Shown: in pieces, positions 33,772 through 43,112 of the stretch | How the letters are laid out: the number at the start of each line of letters is the position of its first letter | How positions within the stretch are numbered: the stretch's first letter is position 1 | From: Pleurocapsa minor HA4230-MV1 | Lineage (GTDB): Bacteria; Cyanobacteriota; Cyanobacteriia; Cyanobacteriales; Xenococcaceae | DNA: 64,000 nucleotides | Assembly (NCBI GenBank): GCA_019359095.1 | Contig: JAHHHZ010000019.1 | Location: 186,001 to 250,000, forward strand | Direction of reading: 5' to 3' | Made by a program: the position numbers and the translations under genes | Notes under the pieces: model-generated | Databases searched by the model: none | The model's input: the letters and a program-made list of their open reading frames with translations, nothing else | What the model was told of the DNA's origin: nothing

Positions 33772-35799
33772 ATGACATTAATGAATAATACAACAACCAA
33801 GGAGCTGCCATTAAATTCTCAGGTTAAACTCGAGCAAAATGCTAATGATAGTAGTATAATTCGCATTTTGATTGTAGACGATCAAAATTTTGCCAGACAA
33901 AGGTTGCAAATGTTATTAGAATCTGAATCCGACTTTCAAATAGTTGGTCATGCTAATGACGGTTCGACAGCAATTGACAAAATTGCATCCTTACAGCCTG
34001 ATATAGTTTTAATGGATTTAGAAATGCCAGGAATGGATGGCATAAAAGCGACTGAAATTATTTCTAAACGTTTTTCTAACTGCAAAGTTCTAGTTTTTAG
34101 CATTCACGAAAGTGAGGAGTATTTGAATAAAGCTTTTCATGTAGGAGCTAAAGGCTATTTGCCAAAAAGCACTCCCCAAAAAGAACTAATTCAGGGAATT
34201 CGCTCTCTGCAAAGAGGCTATCCTCAAATTAGTCTCGAATTATTTGAACGTCTGATGTTGGCAAAGAAAAAAGCAGAGACAGCCATCGTCAAATATACAG
34301 AGACAGCCATCGTCAAGTCCACAGATAAAAATATCACCCAACTAAGTATATCTCAGCCCAAAGCCCAAAATAAGCTCTTTCGGCAAGAGTCATTGGAACG
34401 TTTAGCTTCTCCTGAAAGATTAGACCAATTAATGCGGGTGGTAAACCCAAAAAGCTGGATACCTTTAGTTACCTTAGGTTCTGTAGTTTTCGCTGCTGCA
34501 ATTTGGAGTGTGGTGGGACGTATTCCTGTCACGGTAGATGGTCAAGGAGTGTTAATTTATCCTAGCAAAGTTGTACCTTTGCAGACTCAAGGTTCTGGAC
34601 AGCTAACATCTTTGAAAATTGAAGAAGGAGATTTAATTCGCAAAGGAGATATTTTAGCGACGGTTGACCAAGTCGATCTACGTAAAAAACTCCAGTTAGC
34701 TCAAGACAAATTAAAACAGTTGCGATCGCAAAATAATAATGCTGAATCCATTCAAAGTCAACGTCAAAATCAAGACCAGGAAGCAATTGAGGAGCAACGT
34801 CAAACTTTACAAGAAAGATTAGATCTTACTCAATCTTTAGCTCCAGTTTTAAAAACTAAAGGACTTGAATCAATTCAAAGCGATCGCACTAGTCAAGAAG
34901 AAAAGCTCAACAATCTTCAGCAATTGTTACCTACATATAAAAAGAGACTGGAAATTCGCGAGAATTTATTTAAACAGGGAGCGATCTCCGATGATGTGCT
35001 GTTAGAAGCAAGACAACAATATTTAGACAACATTGCTAGCGAAAATGAAACTAAGTCTCAATTAAAAAAGCTGGAAGTTGAAGAGGCGGATGCTTTAAAA
35101 GAATATCTTTCCAACTTGAACGAGATCAAAGATCTTCAAGCACAGTTACAAGAACTCGATAGCCAAAAAGCTCAGTCTACCCAACAAGATTCTGAAAGCT
35201 CAACTAACCGCCAGAAAGAGATTCAAGAGGTTGAAAGAGAGATTGCTCAACTACAAGAACAACTAAAAAACGAAAGTCAAATTGTTAGCCAATATACAGG
35301 ACGTGTTTTAGAAACAACAGTAAGTCCAGGACAAGTTATCGAAGCAGGAACTCGTATTGCCAACATAGATATTAGAAATTTATCGGGAAAACTAGTCGGC
35401 ATCACCTATTTTTCTGTGGAAGATGGTAAAAAAATTCAGCCAGACATGACAATTCAAATCACGCCCCAAACTGTTAAAAGAGAGCGTTTTGGTGGCATTA
35501 TGGGTGATATTACTAAAGTTTCAGCTTTTCCCATCAGTAAAGAAGCTGCTGCTAAAGTAATTGGCAACTCAGAAGTTGTAGAAGGTCTTGTATCCGACAA
35601 AGAACAGGGTGTGCTGCAGGTATTTGCTACTCCCTACGAAGATGCTGATACTTTTAGTGGCTATCAATGGTCTTCATCTTCTGGCCCTAATTTGAAAGTT
35701 TCTTCGGGAACTCCCACTTCAGTTCGAGTCAAAGTAGAAGAAAGAGCTCCAGTTACTTTTATCCTACCAATCTTGAGGTCTATCAGTGGTATCTATTAA
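33772..35799 (+). CDS. REC domain fused to NHLP-type HlyD membrane fusion protein
   Basis: A continuous frame. Residues about 27-150 (from the ATG at 33772) are a NarL-type receiver with ILIVDDQNFARQR, phosphoacceptor Asp at base 34015 in IVLMDLEMPGMDG, and Lys in GYLPKS. After a linker comes one membrane helix (IPLVTLGSVVFAAAIW), then a biotinyl-lipoyl-like part (LKIEEGDLIRKGDILATVD), long coiled coils and a beta-barrel, the layout of NHLM-type HlyD adaptors (TIGR03794-like). The DNA-binding domain expected after a NarL receiver is absent. A longer frame from 33670 adds 34 residues resembling a transposase HTH and is unlikely to be used. The stop lies just before the next gene's ATG at 35804. 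Confidence 0.88.
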   Translation: MTLMNNTTTKELPLNSQVKLEQNANDSSIIRILIVDDQNFARQRLQMLLESESDFQIVGHANDGSTAIDKIASLQPDIVLMDLEMPGMDGIKATEIISKRFSNCKVLVFSIHESEEYLNKAFHVGAKGYLPKSTPQKELIQGIRSLQRGYPQISLELFERLMLAKKKAETAIVKYTETAIVKSTDKNITQLSISQPKAQNKLFRQESLERLASPERLDQLMRVVNPKSWIPLVTLGSVVFAAAIWSVVGRIPVTVDGQGVLIYPSKVVPLQTQGSGQLTSLKIEEGDLIRKGDILATVDQVDLRKKLQLAQDKLKQLRSQNNNAESIQSQRQNQDQEAIEEQRQTLQERLDLTQSLAPVLKTKGLESIQSDRTSQEEKLNNLQQLLPTYKKRLEIRENLFKQGAISDDVLLEARQQYLDNIASENETKSQLKKLEVEEADALKEYLSNLNEIKDLQAQLQELDSQKAQSTQQDSESSTNRQKEIQEVEREIAQLQEQLKNESQIVSQYTGRVLETTVSPGQVIEAGTRIANIDIRNLSGKLVGITYFSVEDGKKIQPDMTIQITPQTVKRERFGGIMGDITKVSAFPISKEAAAKVIGNSEVVEGLVSDKEQGVLQVFATPYEDADTFSGYQWSSSSGPNLKVSSGTPTSVRVKVEERAPVTFILPILRSISGIY

Positions 35800-35803
35800 T
35801 TTT

Positions 35804-38026
35804 ATGCGCAACTCGATCTTGCCACCTAATCTTGAGCAATATTGGCAAAACTTGCTCCAATATTTAAATCGGCGAGTCAAAACCCCAACCTTATTACAAA
35901 TAGAAGCAGTTGAGTGTGGTGCTGCTGCTCTAGGTATTATGCTTAGTTACTATGGACGTATTGTGCCGTTAACCGAGTTGCGTGCAGAATGTGGCGTATC
36001 TCGTGATGGTAGTAAAGCCTCTAATATTCTTAAAGCAGCGCGAAATTATGGCTTAGAGGCAAAAGGGTTTAAAAAAGAACTAACACAACTGAAAGATATA
36101 AATCCTCCTTATATTGTATTTTGGAACTTCAATCACTTTTTAGTAGTTGAAGGCTTCTATCAAAACAAAGTTTATCTCAACGATCCTGCTTCTGGGCCTC
36201 GTAGCGTCTCTTTAGCAGAATTTGATGAGAGCTACACTGGCATAGCTATGATAATGCAGCCTGGTGCAGAATTTCGCCGAGGTGGTCGCAAATTAAACCT
36301 AGCTTTAGGATTATGGTCGCGACTTAAAAGCGATCGCGCAGCTTTAGCTTACTGTTTGTTAGCTGGATTTTTTCTTACCTTTGCCGAATTAGTCGTTCCT
36401 GTATTTAGTCAAATATTTGTGGATGAGATTTTAATCGAAGAAAGGTATCTTTGGCTCAATCCACTATTGGTGGCAATGGCTGTCTCAGTCATACTTCAAG
36501 CTGCTTTGACACTCTTGCAGTTAAGATATCTGCGTCGTCTTAAAATTAAGCTGTCGGTAAGTATGTCTAGCCGATTCTTATGGCATATTCTACGTTTGCC
36601 CGTTGGTTTCTACGCTCAAAGATTTGCAGGAGAAATCAGCAGTCGGACTAGTTTAAACAGTGATGTTGCCGATGTAATCTCAGGAGAATTAGCAACTACG
36701 GCGATCGATGCGGTGATGATAGTGTTCTATGCCATAATTATGAGTCAGTACGACTTAGTACTTACGGCAGTAGTCGTGAGTTTCGCCACAGTAAATATCT
36801 TGACTCTACAGTGGATCTCGCGCCAACGCAAAGATGCCAATCAAAAATTACTCCAAGAATACGGTAAAGCTGCTGGAGCATCGATCGCCGCCCTCCAAAG
36901 CATTGAAACCTTAAAAGCATCTGGTTTGGAGTCGGATTTCTTTGGTCGGTGGTCGGGCTACTACACCAAAGCGATCGATTCTCAGCAAGAAATAGGAATT
37001 ACCAATCAAACCTTAGCGGTATTACCCGTATTGCTATCAGCTTTGGCTTCTGCTTTTCTACTACTTGTAGGTGGTCTGCGAGTTATGGATGGATATATCA
37101 GTATTGGAATGCTAATTGCCTTTCAGGGCATGATGCAAAATTTCCAAACTCCTGTCACTAATTTAGTCAGTCTAGGGGGAAAACTTCAAGAATTAGAAGG
37201 AAACTTAATTCGTCTAGATGACGTTCTCGATAATCCCACAGATTCCCAGGTAGAAAATAGCAGAACCATTGAAGAAAACTCTGCTCAAATAGATTTACCT
37301 AAACTACAAGGTTATATTGAGCTGCGAAATATTAGCTTTGGCTACAGCCGTCTCGAACCAGCTTTGATCGAAAACTTTAATTTATCAATTAAACCAGGAC
37401 AAAGAATCGCTCTAGTTGGTGGTAGTGGTTCTGGTAAATCTACGATTGCCAAGCTATTGAGCGGACTTTACGAACCTTGGTCGGGAGAAATCTTGCTTGA
37501 CGGTCGAGCAAAATCACAAATTCCTCACCAGATTTTGACTAATTCGCTGGCAATGGTAGAGCAAGATATTGTTTTGTTTGGTGGCACGATCGCGGATAAT
37601 TTAACCCTCTGGGATTCTACTATTCCCGAAAAAAATATTAGAAAAGCTTGTCGAGACGCAGCTATTGAAGACGTTGTCAACAAATTAGCTGGAGGATATA
37701 ACGCTAATTTATCTGAAGGTGCTGACAATTTAAGTGGTGGACAAAGGCAGAGATTAGAAATTGCTCGCGCTTTGGTTAATAATCCCACGATTTTGATTAT
37801 GGATGAAGCCACTAGTGCCTTAGATTCTGAAACAGAAAAGGTTGTCGACCGCCGTCTGCGTCGTCGTGGATGTACCTGTGTGATTGTGGCTCATCGCTTG
37901 AGTACCATTCGTGACTGCGACTTAATTCTAGTTTTAGATCGGGGCAAAATAGTTCAGCAAGGTACTCATGAGGAACTATGGCAACAAGAAGGAGTATATT
38001 CCCGACTTATTAAAAGCGAAGGTTAA
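35804..38026 (+). CDS. NHLP-type ABC exporter with C39 peptidase (PCAT)
   Basis: About 740 residues from the ATG at 35804. An upstream GTG at 35786 overlaps the previous gene and is less likely. The N-terminal C39 peptidase has the catalytic Cys in LLQIEAVECGAAALGIMLSY, His in VFWNFNHFLVVEGF and Asp in YLNDPASGPRSV. Six membrane helices follow, then an ATPase with GGSGSGKST, LSGGQRQRLE and ILIMDEATSALD. Such proteins (TIGR03796-like) cut NHLP leaders behind the double glycine and export the core. All precursors here carry the matching GG site. Confidence 0.95.
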   Translation: MRNSILPPNLEQYWQNLLQYLNRRVKTPTLLQIEAVECGAAALGIMLSYYGRIVPLTELRAECGVSRDGSKASNILKAARNYGLEAKGFKKELTQLKDINPPYIVFWNFNHFLVVEGFYQNKVYLNDPASGPRSVSLAEFDESYTGIAMIMQPGAEFRRGGRKLNLALGLWSRLKSDRAALAYCLLAGFFLTFAELVVPVFSQIFVDEILIEERYLWLNPLLVAMAVSVILQAALTLLQLRYLRRLKIKLSVSMSSRFLWHILRLPVGFYAQRFAGEISSRTSLNSDVADVISGELATTAIDAVMIVFYAIIMSQYDLVLTAVVVSFATVNILTLQWISRQRKDANQKLLQEYGKAAGASIAALQSIETLKASGLESDFFGRWSGYYTKAIDSQQEIGITNQTLAVLPVLLSALASAFLLLVGGLRVMDGYISIGMLIAFQGMMQNFQTPVTNLVSLGGKLQELEGNLIRLDDVLDNPTDSQVENSRTIEENSAQIDLPKLQGYIELRNISFGYSRLEPALIENFNLSIKPGQRIALVGGSGSGKSTIAKLLSGLYEPWSGEILLDGRAKSQIPHQILTNSLAMVEQDIVLFGGTIADNLTLWDSTIPEKNIRKACRDAAIEDVVNKLAGGYNANLSEGADNLSGGQRQRLEIARALVNNPTILIMDEATSALDSETEKVVDRRLRRRGCTCVIVAHRLSTIRDCDLILVLDRGKIVQQGTHEELWQQEGVYSRLIKSEG

Positions 38027-38028
38027 TT

Positions 38029-41000
38029 ATGAATATTGTTAATCAGACCAACTTACCAGGACAAATATATCAGGTCAAAGCTAACACACCAATCTTACTT
38101 AACGATCCTCAGAGTTTTTGGCTGGTTCAATCGGGTTCTGTTGCTATTTTTGCGGTTAAAGTTGACCAGGGTGTTGTCAAGGGTACTCGTCGCTATCTAT
38201 ATAGTTGCGATTCTCAAGAGGCAATGTTTGGTAGTGTTGCTCATAGTGGCAACAGTGGTGGCATTAGTTATCAACTATTAGCTATACCGATTGGTAAAAC
38301 AGAGTTACGCAAAATAAACGAAGTAGATTTTCAGGAATTATTCGCCCATTCTAAATTTCAAGTACTTGATTGGATTGAAATCTGGCTCAAAAAGTTAGAC
38401 CAGGCTCTTATTCAAGTTACTAGTCCAAAAATTAAAGTTAAAGCCAATATCTTAGGACGATTTTCTTTGATGAATGGTCAAACTTTTAAAACTAATGCCA
38501 GATCTTTGGTTTGGCTTAAACTACAGTCAGGTTACTTACGTTGGCGGGGATTTCCCGAAATACTCTTAACTTCTGCCACTGCAATTGTGCCGTTAAATAA
38601 TAATACCTGGCTAGAAGCGGATGGGGTAGCTCAACTAGAGCTAAAATCTAGCGAGACCATCTCTAATTTAGACGACCTTATTCTGGGAATTTCCCAGCTA
38701 CACCAATATTACCTTTATTGTTTTCACCTGCAAGAAAAGCAAGACCAAGTTGAAGAACCAGAGCATTTGGACTTACCAGGACAAATATGTCAGGTTAAAG
38801 CTAGCGAACCAATTTTACTTAACGATCCTCAAAGTCTTTGGGTGGTTCAATCGGGTTCTATTGCTATTTTTGCGGTTACAGTCAACCAGGGTGTGATTGA
38901 AGGTACTCGTCGCTATTTATGTAGTTGCGATCTCCAAGAAGCAATGTTTGGTAATCTTACCCACAGCAGCAACAGTAGTGGCAGTAGTTCTCAGCTAATA
39001 GCCGTACCAATTGGCAACACAAAGTTACGTAAAATAAGCGGAGCAGATCTTCAAGAATTATTTGCCCGTTATAAATCCCAGGTACTTGGTTGGATTGAAA
39101 TTTGGCTCACAAAGTTAGACAAGGCTCTTACTCAAGTTAGCAGTCCCAAAATTCAAATTAAAGCCAATATAGCAGGGCGATTTTCTTTGACGGATAGTCA
39201 AACTTTTCAAACTGATACAGAGTTAGTTTGGCTCAAACTACAGTCAGGTTACTTACGCTGGCGCGGATTTTCCGAACTACTTTTAACTTCTACCACTGCA
39301 ATTGTGCCGTTGAATCATAATACCTGGCTAGAAGCGGATGGGGCAGTTCAACTAGAGCTAAAATCTGGCGAGACAATTTCTAGTTTAGACGACCTTATTC
39401 TAGGAGTTGACCAACTCCATCAATATTACCTTTATTGTTTTCAGCTTCAAGAAAAGCAAGACCAAGGCGAAGAACTAGAGCGGTTAAAGGCGCAAAAAAA
39501 TCTAAATTTGCAGGTAGCTTCAGAAGCTTTTGGCGAATTGGCAGCTCCTTTAATGCCTCAACAAAATTACTTATATTTAGAAGGCGCACCTTTATTAGTA
39601 GCAGCAGGAGCAGTGGGGAAAGCTTTAGGGGTAACAATTTGTCCTCCTGCCAAATCTGAGGATTTAGCTCGTATTAAAGAGCCATTAGAAGCGATCGCCC
39701 GAGCTTCTCGGCTACGTATGCGCCAGGTGCTGTTAGAGGATGATTGGTGGCAACAAGATTGTGGCCCTCTGGTGGCATATACAAAATCAGACCGTCTACC
39801 AATAGCGTTATTGCCTACTGCTGGTAATCGCTATCTACTATTCGATCCTATTGGCAAAACCAAAATAGCTGTTAACGAGCAGATGGCAGCAGCTATTTCC
39901 TCTAAAGCCTATATGTTTTATCGTTCTTTCCCCAATAAAGTACTCCAGCTTTTTGATATTAGCCGCTTTGCCCTATTCGGTCGTCAAAAAGATTTACTGC
40001 TAATTGTGGCAATGGGCATTTCCAGCACCCTATTGGGTATGCTTACCCCCTTTACTACGAGCATCTTAATTGATAGTGCCATTCCCGATAGCGATCGCGG
40101 TTTACTATGGCAAATTGGTCTAGGACTAATTATTGCAGCGATCGCTACAGCTCTGTTTCGTCTAACTCAAGGACTTTCTCTTCTGAGGGTAGAAACTGCT
40201 TCTGATGCTTCTACTCAAGCAGCAGTATGGGATCGCTTACTCAATTTACCTATATCTTTTTTTCGTCAATACACTACAGGCGATTTACAGTCTAGGGTTA
40301 ACTCTGTAACCTCTATCCGCCGTCAATTGGGGGGAAATACTTTAATCAATCTAATTACTGGTTGTTTTGCCCTGCTCAACTTAGCATTGCTATTTTATTA
40401 CAGCATCAAATTAGCTTTGGTAGCTCTAGCTGTATCTTTATTAATAGTTGTTGTGACATCAATTTCTGGTTCGATCTTAGTCCAAAAGGTTCATCCCTTA
40501 CTAGAAATGGAAGGTAATATTTTCGGACACGTAGTTCAACTAATTAATGGCATTGCCAAACTCCACGTAGCGGGGGCGGAAGAACGTGCTTTTGCCTCCT
40601 GGAGTAAAAGCTATCGTCAACAAATTAAACTAGAACTCAGCACTCAATACATAGAAGACGCAGTGGCACTGTTTAATACCGTAATGCCGACCATCACTTC
40701 AGGAATTTTGTATTGGTTCACAATTAAAATGCTTACCGACCCCGAAGCTAGTGCAGCCTCAACATTAACTGTTGGGTCTTTCTTGGCTTTCAACACTGCC
40801 TTTAGTACCTTTATCAAAGGAGCGACTGATGTTAGCAATACCGTTACCGATGTTCTCCAAGTTTTACCCCAGTGGAAACGAGCTAGACCAATTACTCAAG
40901 CGGTATCAGAAGTAGATTTGACGAAGGCAGATCCAGGAAAACTGATGGGCAAAATTACTTTAGACCGCATCTCATTTCGCTATCAAGCAGATGGAGCATT

Positions 41001-41670
41001 AATTTTAAATGATGTAACTATCAAAGCAGAACCTGGAGAGTTTATTGCCTTAGTTGGTAGCTCTGGCAGCGGAAAATCGACGCTTTTACGGTTAATTCTC
41101 GGATTTGAGTCTCCTGAAGAAGGAAAAGTTTATTTTGATGGACAAGACTTATCTGGACTCAATATTAATGCCGTTCGTCGTCAGCTAGGAGTAGTACTAC
41201 AAAATGGCAAGATTATGTCAGGCTCTATTTTTGACAATCTGTCTGGAGGGGCACAAGTCACCCTCGATGAAGCTTGGGCGGCTGCAAAAATGTCGGGATT
41301 TGCCGAGGATATTTCGGCGATGCCCATGGGTATGCATACTGTAATTAGCGAAGGAGGAGGCAATCTTTCTGGAGGTCAGCGACAAAGGCTAATTATTGCC
41401 AAAGCTTTAATCTTAAAGCCAAATATTTTGCTCTTTGATGAGGCTACCAGTGCCTTAGATAATCGCACTCAAGCCATAGTCAGTAAAAATTTAGACACAT
41501 TAAAAGTGACTAGAGTTGTCATTGCTCATCGGCTGAGTACGATTCAAAATGCCGATCGCATATATGTTTTGTCAGGAGGGAGTGTTATCCAACAGGGTAA
41601 CTTTGAAGAGTTATCTAATTGTGAAGGGTTGTTTGCCGATTTGATCCGCAGACAACTAGTAGAAAACTAA
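38029..41670 (+). CDS. NHLP-type ABC permease/ATPase with duplicated N-terminal domain
   Basis: The protein has 1213 residues. It starts two bases after the stop of the peptidase gene. Residues 1-240 and 241-480 are two copies of the same domain (LPGQIYQVKANTPILLNDPQ and LPGQICQVKASEPILLNDPQ), exactly 720 bp apart. Then come the linker, the transmembrane domain and an ATPase with GSSGSGKSTLL, LSGGQRQRLI and ILLFDEATSALD. Family members (TIGR03797-like) normally have one N-terminal copy and about 950 residues. No peptidase is present, so it probably forms a heterodimer with the C39 protein. Confidence 0.92.
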   Translation: MNIVNQTNLPGQIYQVKANTPILLNDPQSFWLVQSGSVAIFAVKVDQGVVKGTRRYLYSCDSQEAMFGSVAHSGNSGGISYQLLAIPIGKTELRKINEVDFQELFAHSKFQVLDWIEIWLKKLDQALIQVTSPKIKVKANILGRFSLMNGQTFKTNARSLVWLKLQSGYLRWRGFPEILLTSATAIVPLNNNTWLEADGVAQLELKSSETISNLDDLILGISQLHQYYLYCFHLQEKQDQVEEPEHLDLPGQICQVKASEPILLNDPQSLWVVQSGSIAIFAVTVNQGVIEGTRRYLCSCDLQEAMFGNLTHSSNSSGSSSQLIAVPIGNTKLRKISGADLQELFARYKSQVLGWIEIWLTKLDKALTQVSSPKIQIKANIAGRFSLTDSQTFQTDTELVWLKLQSGYLRWRGFSELLLTSTTAIVPLNHNTWLEADGAVQLELKSGETISSLDDLILGVDQLHQYYLYCFQLQEKQDQGEELERLKAQKNLNLQVASEAFGELAAPLMPQQNYLYLEGAPLLVAAGAVGKALGVTICPPAKSEDLARIKEPLEAIARASRLRMRQVLLEDDWWQQDCGPLVAYTKSDRLPIALLPTAGNRYLLFDPIGKTKIAVNEQMAAAISSKAYMFYRSFPNKVLQLFDISRFALFGRQKDLLLIVAMGISSTLLGMLTPFTTSILIDSAIPDSDRGLLWQIGLGLIIAAIATALFRLTQGLSLLRVETASDASTQAAVWDRLLNLPISFFRQYTTGDLQSRVNSVTSIRRQLGGNTLINLITGCFALLNLALLFYYSIKLALVALAVSLLIVVVTSISGSILVQKVHPLLEMEGNIFGHVVQLINGIAKLHVAGAEERAFASWSKSYRQQIKLELSTQYIEDAVALFNTVMPTITSGILYWFTIKMLTDPEASAASTLTVGSFLAFNTAFSTFIKGATDVSNTVTDVLQVLPQWKRARPITQAVSEVDLTKADPGKLMGKITLDRISFRYQADGALILNDVTIKAEPGEFIALVGSSGSGKSTLLRLILGFESPEEGKVYFDGQDLSGLNINAVRRQLGVVLQNGKIMSGSIFDNLSGGAQVTLDEAWAAAKMSGFAEDISAMPMGMHTVISEGGGNLSGGQRQRLIIAKALILKPNILLFDEATSALDNRTQAIVSKNLDTLKVTRVVIAHRLSTIQNADRIYVLSGGSVIQQGNFEELSNCEGLFADLIRRQLVEN

Positions 41671-41692
41671 ATTATTTATCATTACCAAGATC

Positions 41693-42268
41693 GTGTTTTA
41701 TAACCCCGCATTGTTTGATTTTACTCAAGAATTCGAGCGCAATTGGCAAACAATTCGTCATGAATATTACCAGCTAGATCGCCATATTATAAATTTACAT
41801 CGCAATCAGCCTCACCAAGCATATTTCAAAACACTAATGTATAACAATGCTTGGATGCCATCTTGGCAAGTTAACTCTAGAAAGCCTAATTATGATTGGC
41901 TAACTTATGCTTTGTCTTATCAAGGTTTATTGCCATCCGAAGCGCCAGAAAAGTTCCCCAGCATAGCTGCTTTACTGACTAGATTATCTGGGTTTAGAGT
42001 CTGTGCTTTTTCTCGGATGGAAAAGTTTTCTTTTATTGCTCCTCACAAACATGAGGATTTGGGAGGAAATTTGCTAACTTATCACCTAGGAATAGATGTT
42101 GTCCCAGGCAAAAATTATCTTTGGGTAGACAACAAGTTTGAAGAACAGTGTAATCGTAAGTCAATTATTTTTGATGGCTCATACGAGCATTTTGCCTTGA
42201 ATATGTCTGATACCAAGCGAATTGTTCTGTATCTAGAATTTGACAAAACTAAAATTAAATTTAGATGA
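41693..42268 (+). CDS. Aspartyl/asparaginyl beta-hydroxylase-like protein
   Basis: The protein has 191 residues. The C-terminal half matches the AspH/LpxO-type oxygenase fold: FIAPHKHEDLGGNLLTYHLG, VVPGKNYLWVDNKFEEQC, then SIIFDGSYEHFALNMSDTKR and IVLYLEF. The family hydroxylates Asp or Asn in peptides using Fe(II) and 2-oxoglutarate. A related reaction on Asp is known in the lanthipeptides cinnamycin and duramycin. Precursor 5 has Asp in its core, the others few or none, so the substrate is open. The start is a GTG at 41693, 22 bp after the exporter gene. Confidence 0.7.
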   Translation: MFYNPALFDFTQEFERNWQTIRHEYYQLDRHIINLHRNQPHQAYFKTLMYNNAWMPSWQVNSRKPNYDWLTYALSYQGLLPSEAPEKFPSIAALLTRLSGFRVCAFSRMEKFSFIAPHKHEDLGGNLLTYHLGIDVVPGKNYLWVDNKFEEQCNRKSIIFDGSYEHFALNMSDTKRIVLYLEFDKTKIKFR

Positions 42269-42360
42269 GCTTAATAATTTGTTTTTTCTGCTTCTTTGCC
42301 CCGTTGTGTATCTTTTTTTGACAATTGGCAAATTATACTGTTGAACATTTAATGTTTAAT

Positions 42361-42575
42361 TAGGTAGAGCTACTTATAACTTTAGTTATAAAAAGTGCAT
42401 ATAAAGCATATATCTTTAGTCGATTGACATTAGAGACTTATTTCAGATGATTTGACTAGAATCTGTTGTTTATGATTGACATAGTTAAAGACCAAAGCAA
42501 AAGTTAATCAATTGATTTTGAATAACCTCAAGAGATTTTGCTGGGTAAATAACCAAAATCATTCGGAGATCAACA
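42361..42575 (+). promoter_or_regulatory. Second copy of the REC-AraC upstream region
   Basis: Nearly identical to 32455-32672, with a few substitutions and a short deletion just before the start codon. It feeds the truncated regulator copy and shows that promoter and gene were duplicated together. Confidence 0.6.
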
Positions 42576-42938
42576 ATGACTAAAATACTAGTAATTGAAA
42601 ACGACAGAGAAACCAGAGAGATATTGCTCGAATGTTTGAAACTAAAAGGATTTGAAGTAATCAGTGCTGAAAATGATCTTCAAGGAGTAAAACAAGCTCA
42701 TATCCATTTACCAGACGTAATTATTTGTGATGCTACACTGCCCGAATTAGACAGTTACGGAGTTCTGAAAACACTACGTCAAAATTTAAATACGGCAATT
42801 ATTCCTTTAATCTTTCTGACGGATAAAAGTAGTCAGCAAGAAATGCATCAGGGTATGGAATTAGGCGCAAATGATTATCTGGTTAAACCATTTACCCCAA
42901 AAGAGCTACTAGGTGCGATCGCTGCTTCAGTCAAATAA
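42576..42938 (+). CDS. Receiver-only copy of the REC-AraC regulator (truncated)
   Basis: The protein has 120 residues and is almost identical to the first 120 of the 32673 gene. The frame ends at a TAA where the long copy has CAA (VKQ becomes VK-stop), and no AraC-type domain follows. The phosphoacceptor region reads VIICDATLPELDSYG, so the Asp is kept, although the Gly after the conserved D is changed to Ser. It may compete for phosphate with the full-length regulator or be a decaying duplicate. Confidence 0.75.
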   Translation: MTKILVIENDRETREILLECLKLKGFEVISAENDLQGVKQAHIHLPDVIICDATLPELDSYGVLKTLRQNLNTAIIPLIFLTDKSSQQEMHQGMELGANDYLVKPFTPKELLGAIAASVK

Positions 42939-43112
42939 AGAAATTAAGTTTATAACCGAAAAAACATCATAAAGCAGCCAAATATTATGCATTGTATTAC
43001 CATGACGTATCTTTTAATCTAGTTATTAAATATTGGTTTAGATAGACTCTTTCTAAAACAAATCTAGCCAATTAATCCAACCCAATTGTTTTAGCGGTTT
43101 AATTTTTGGCAC

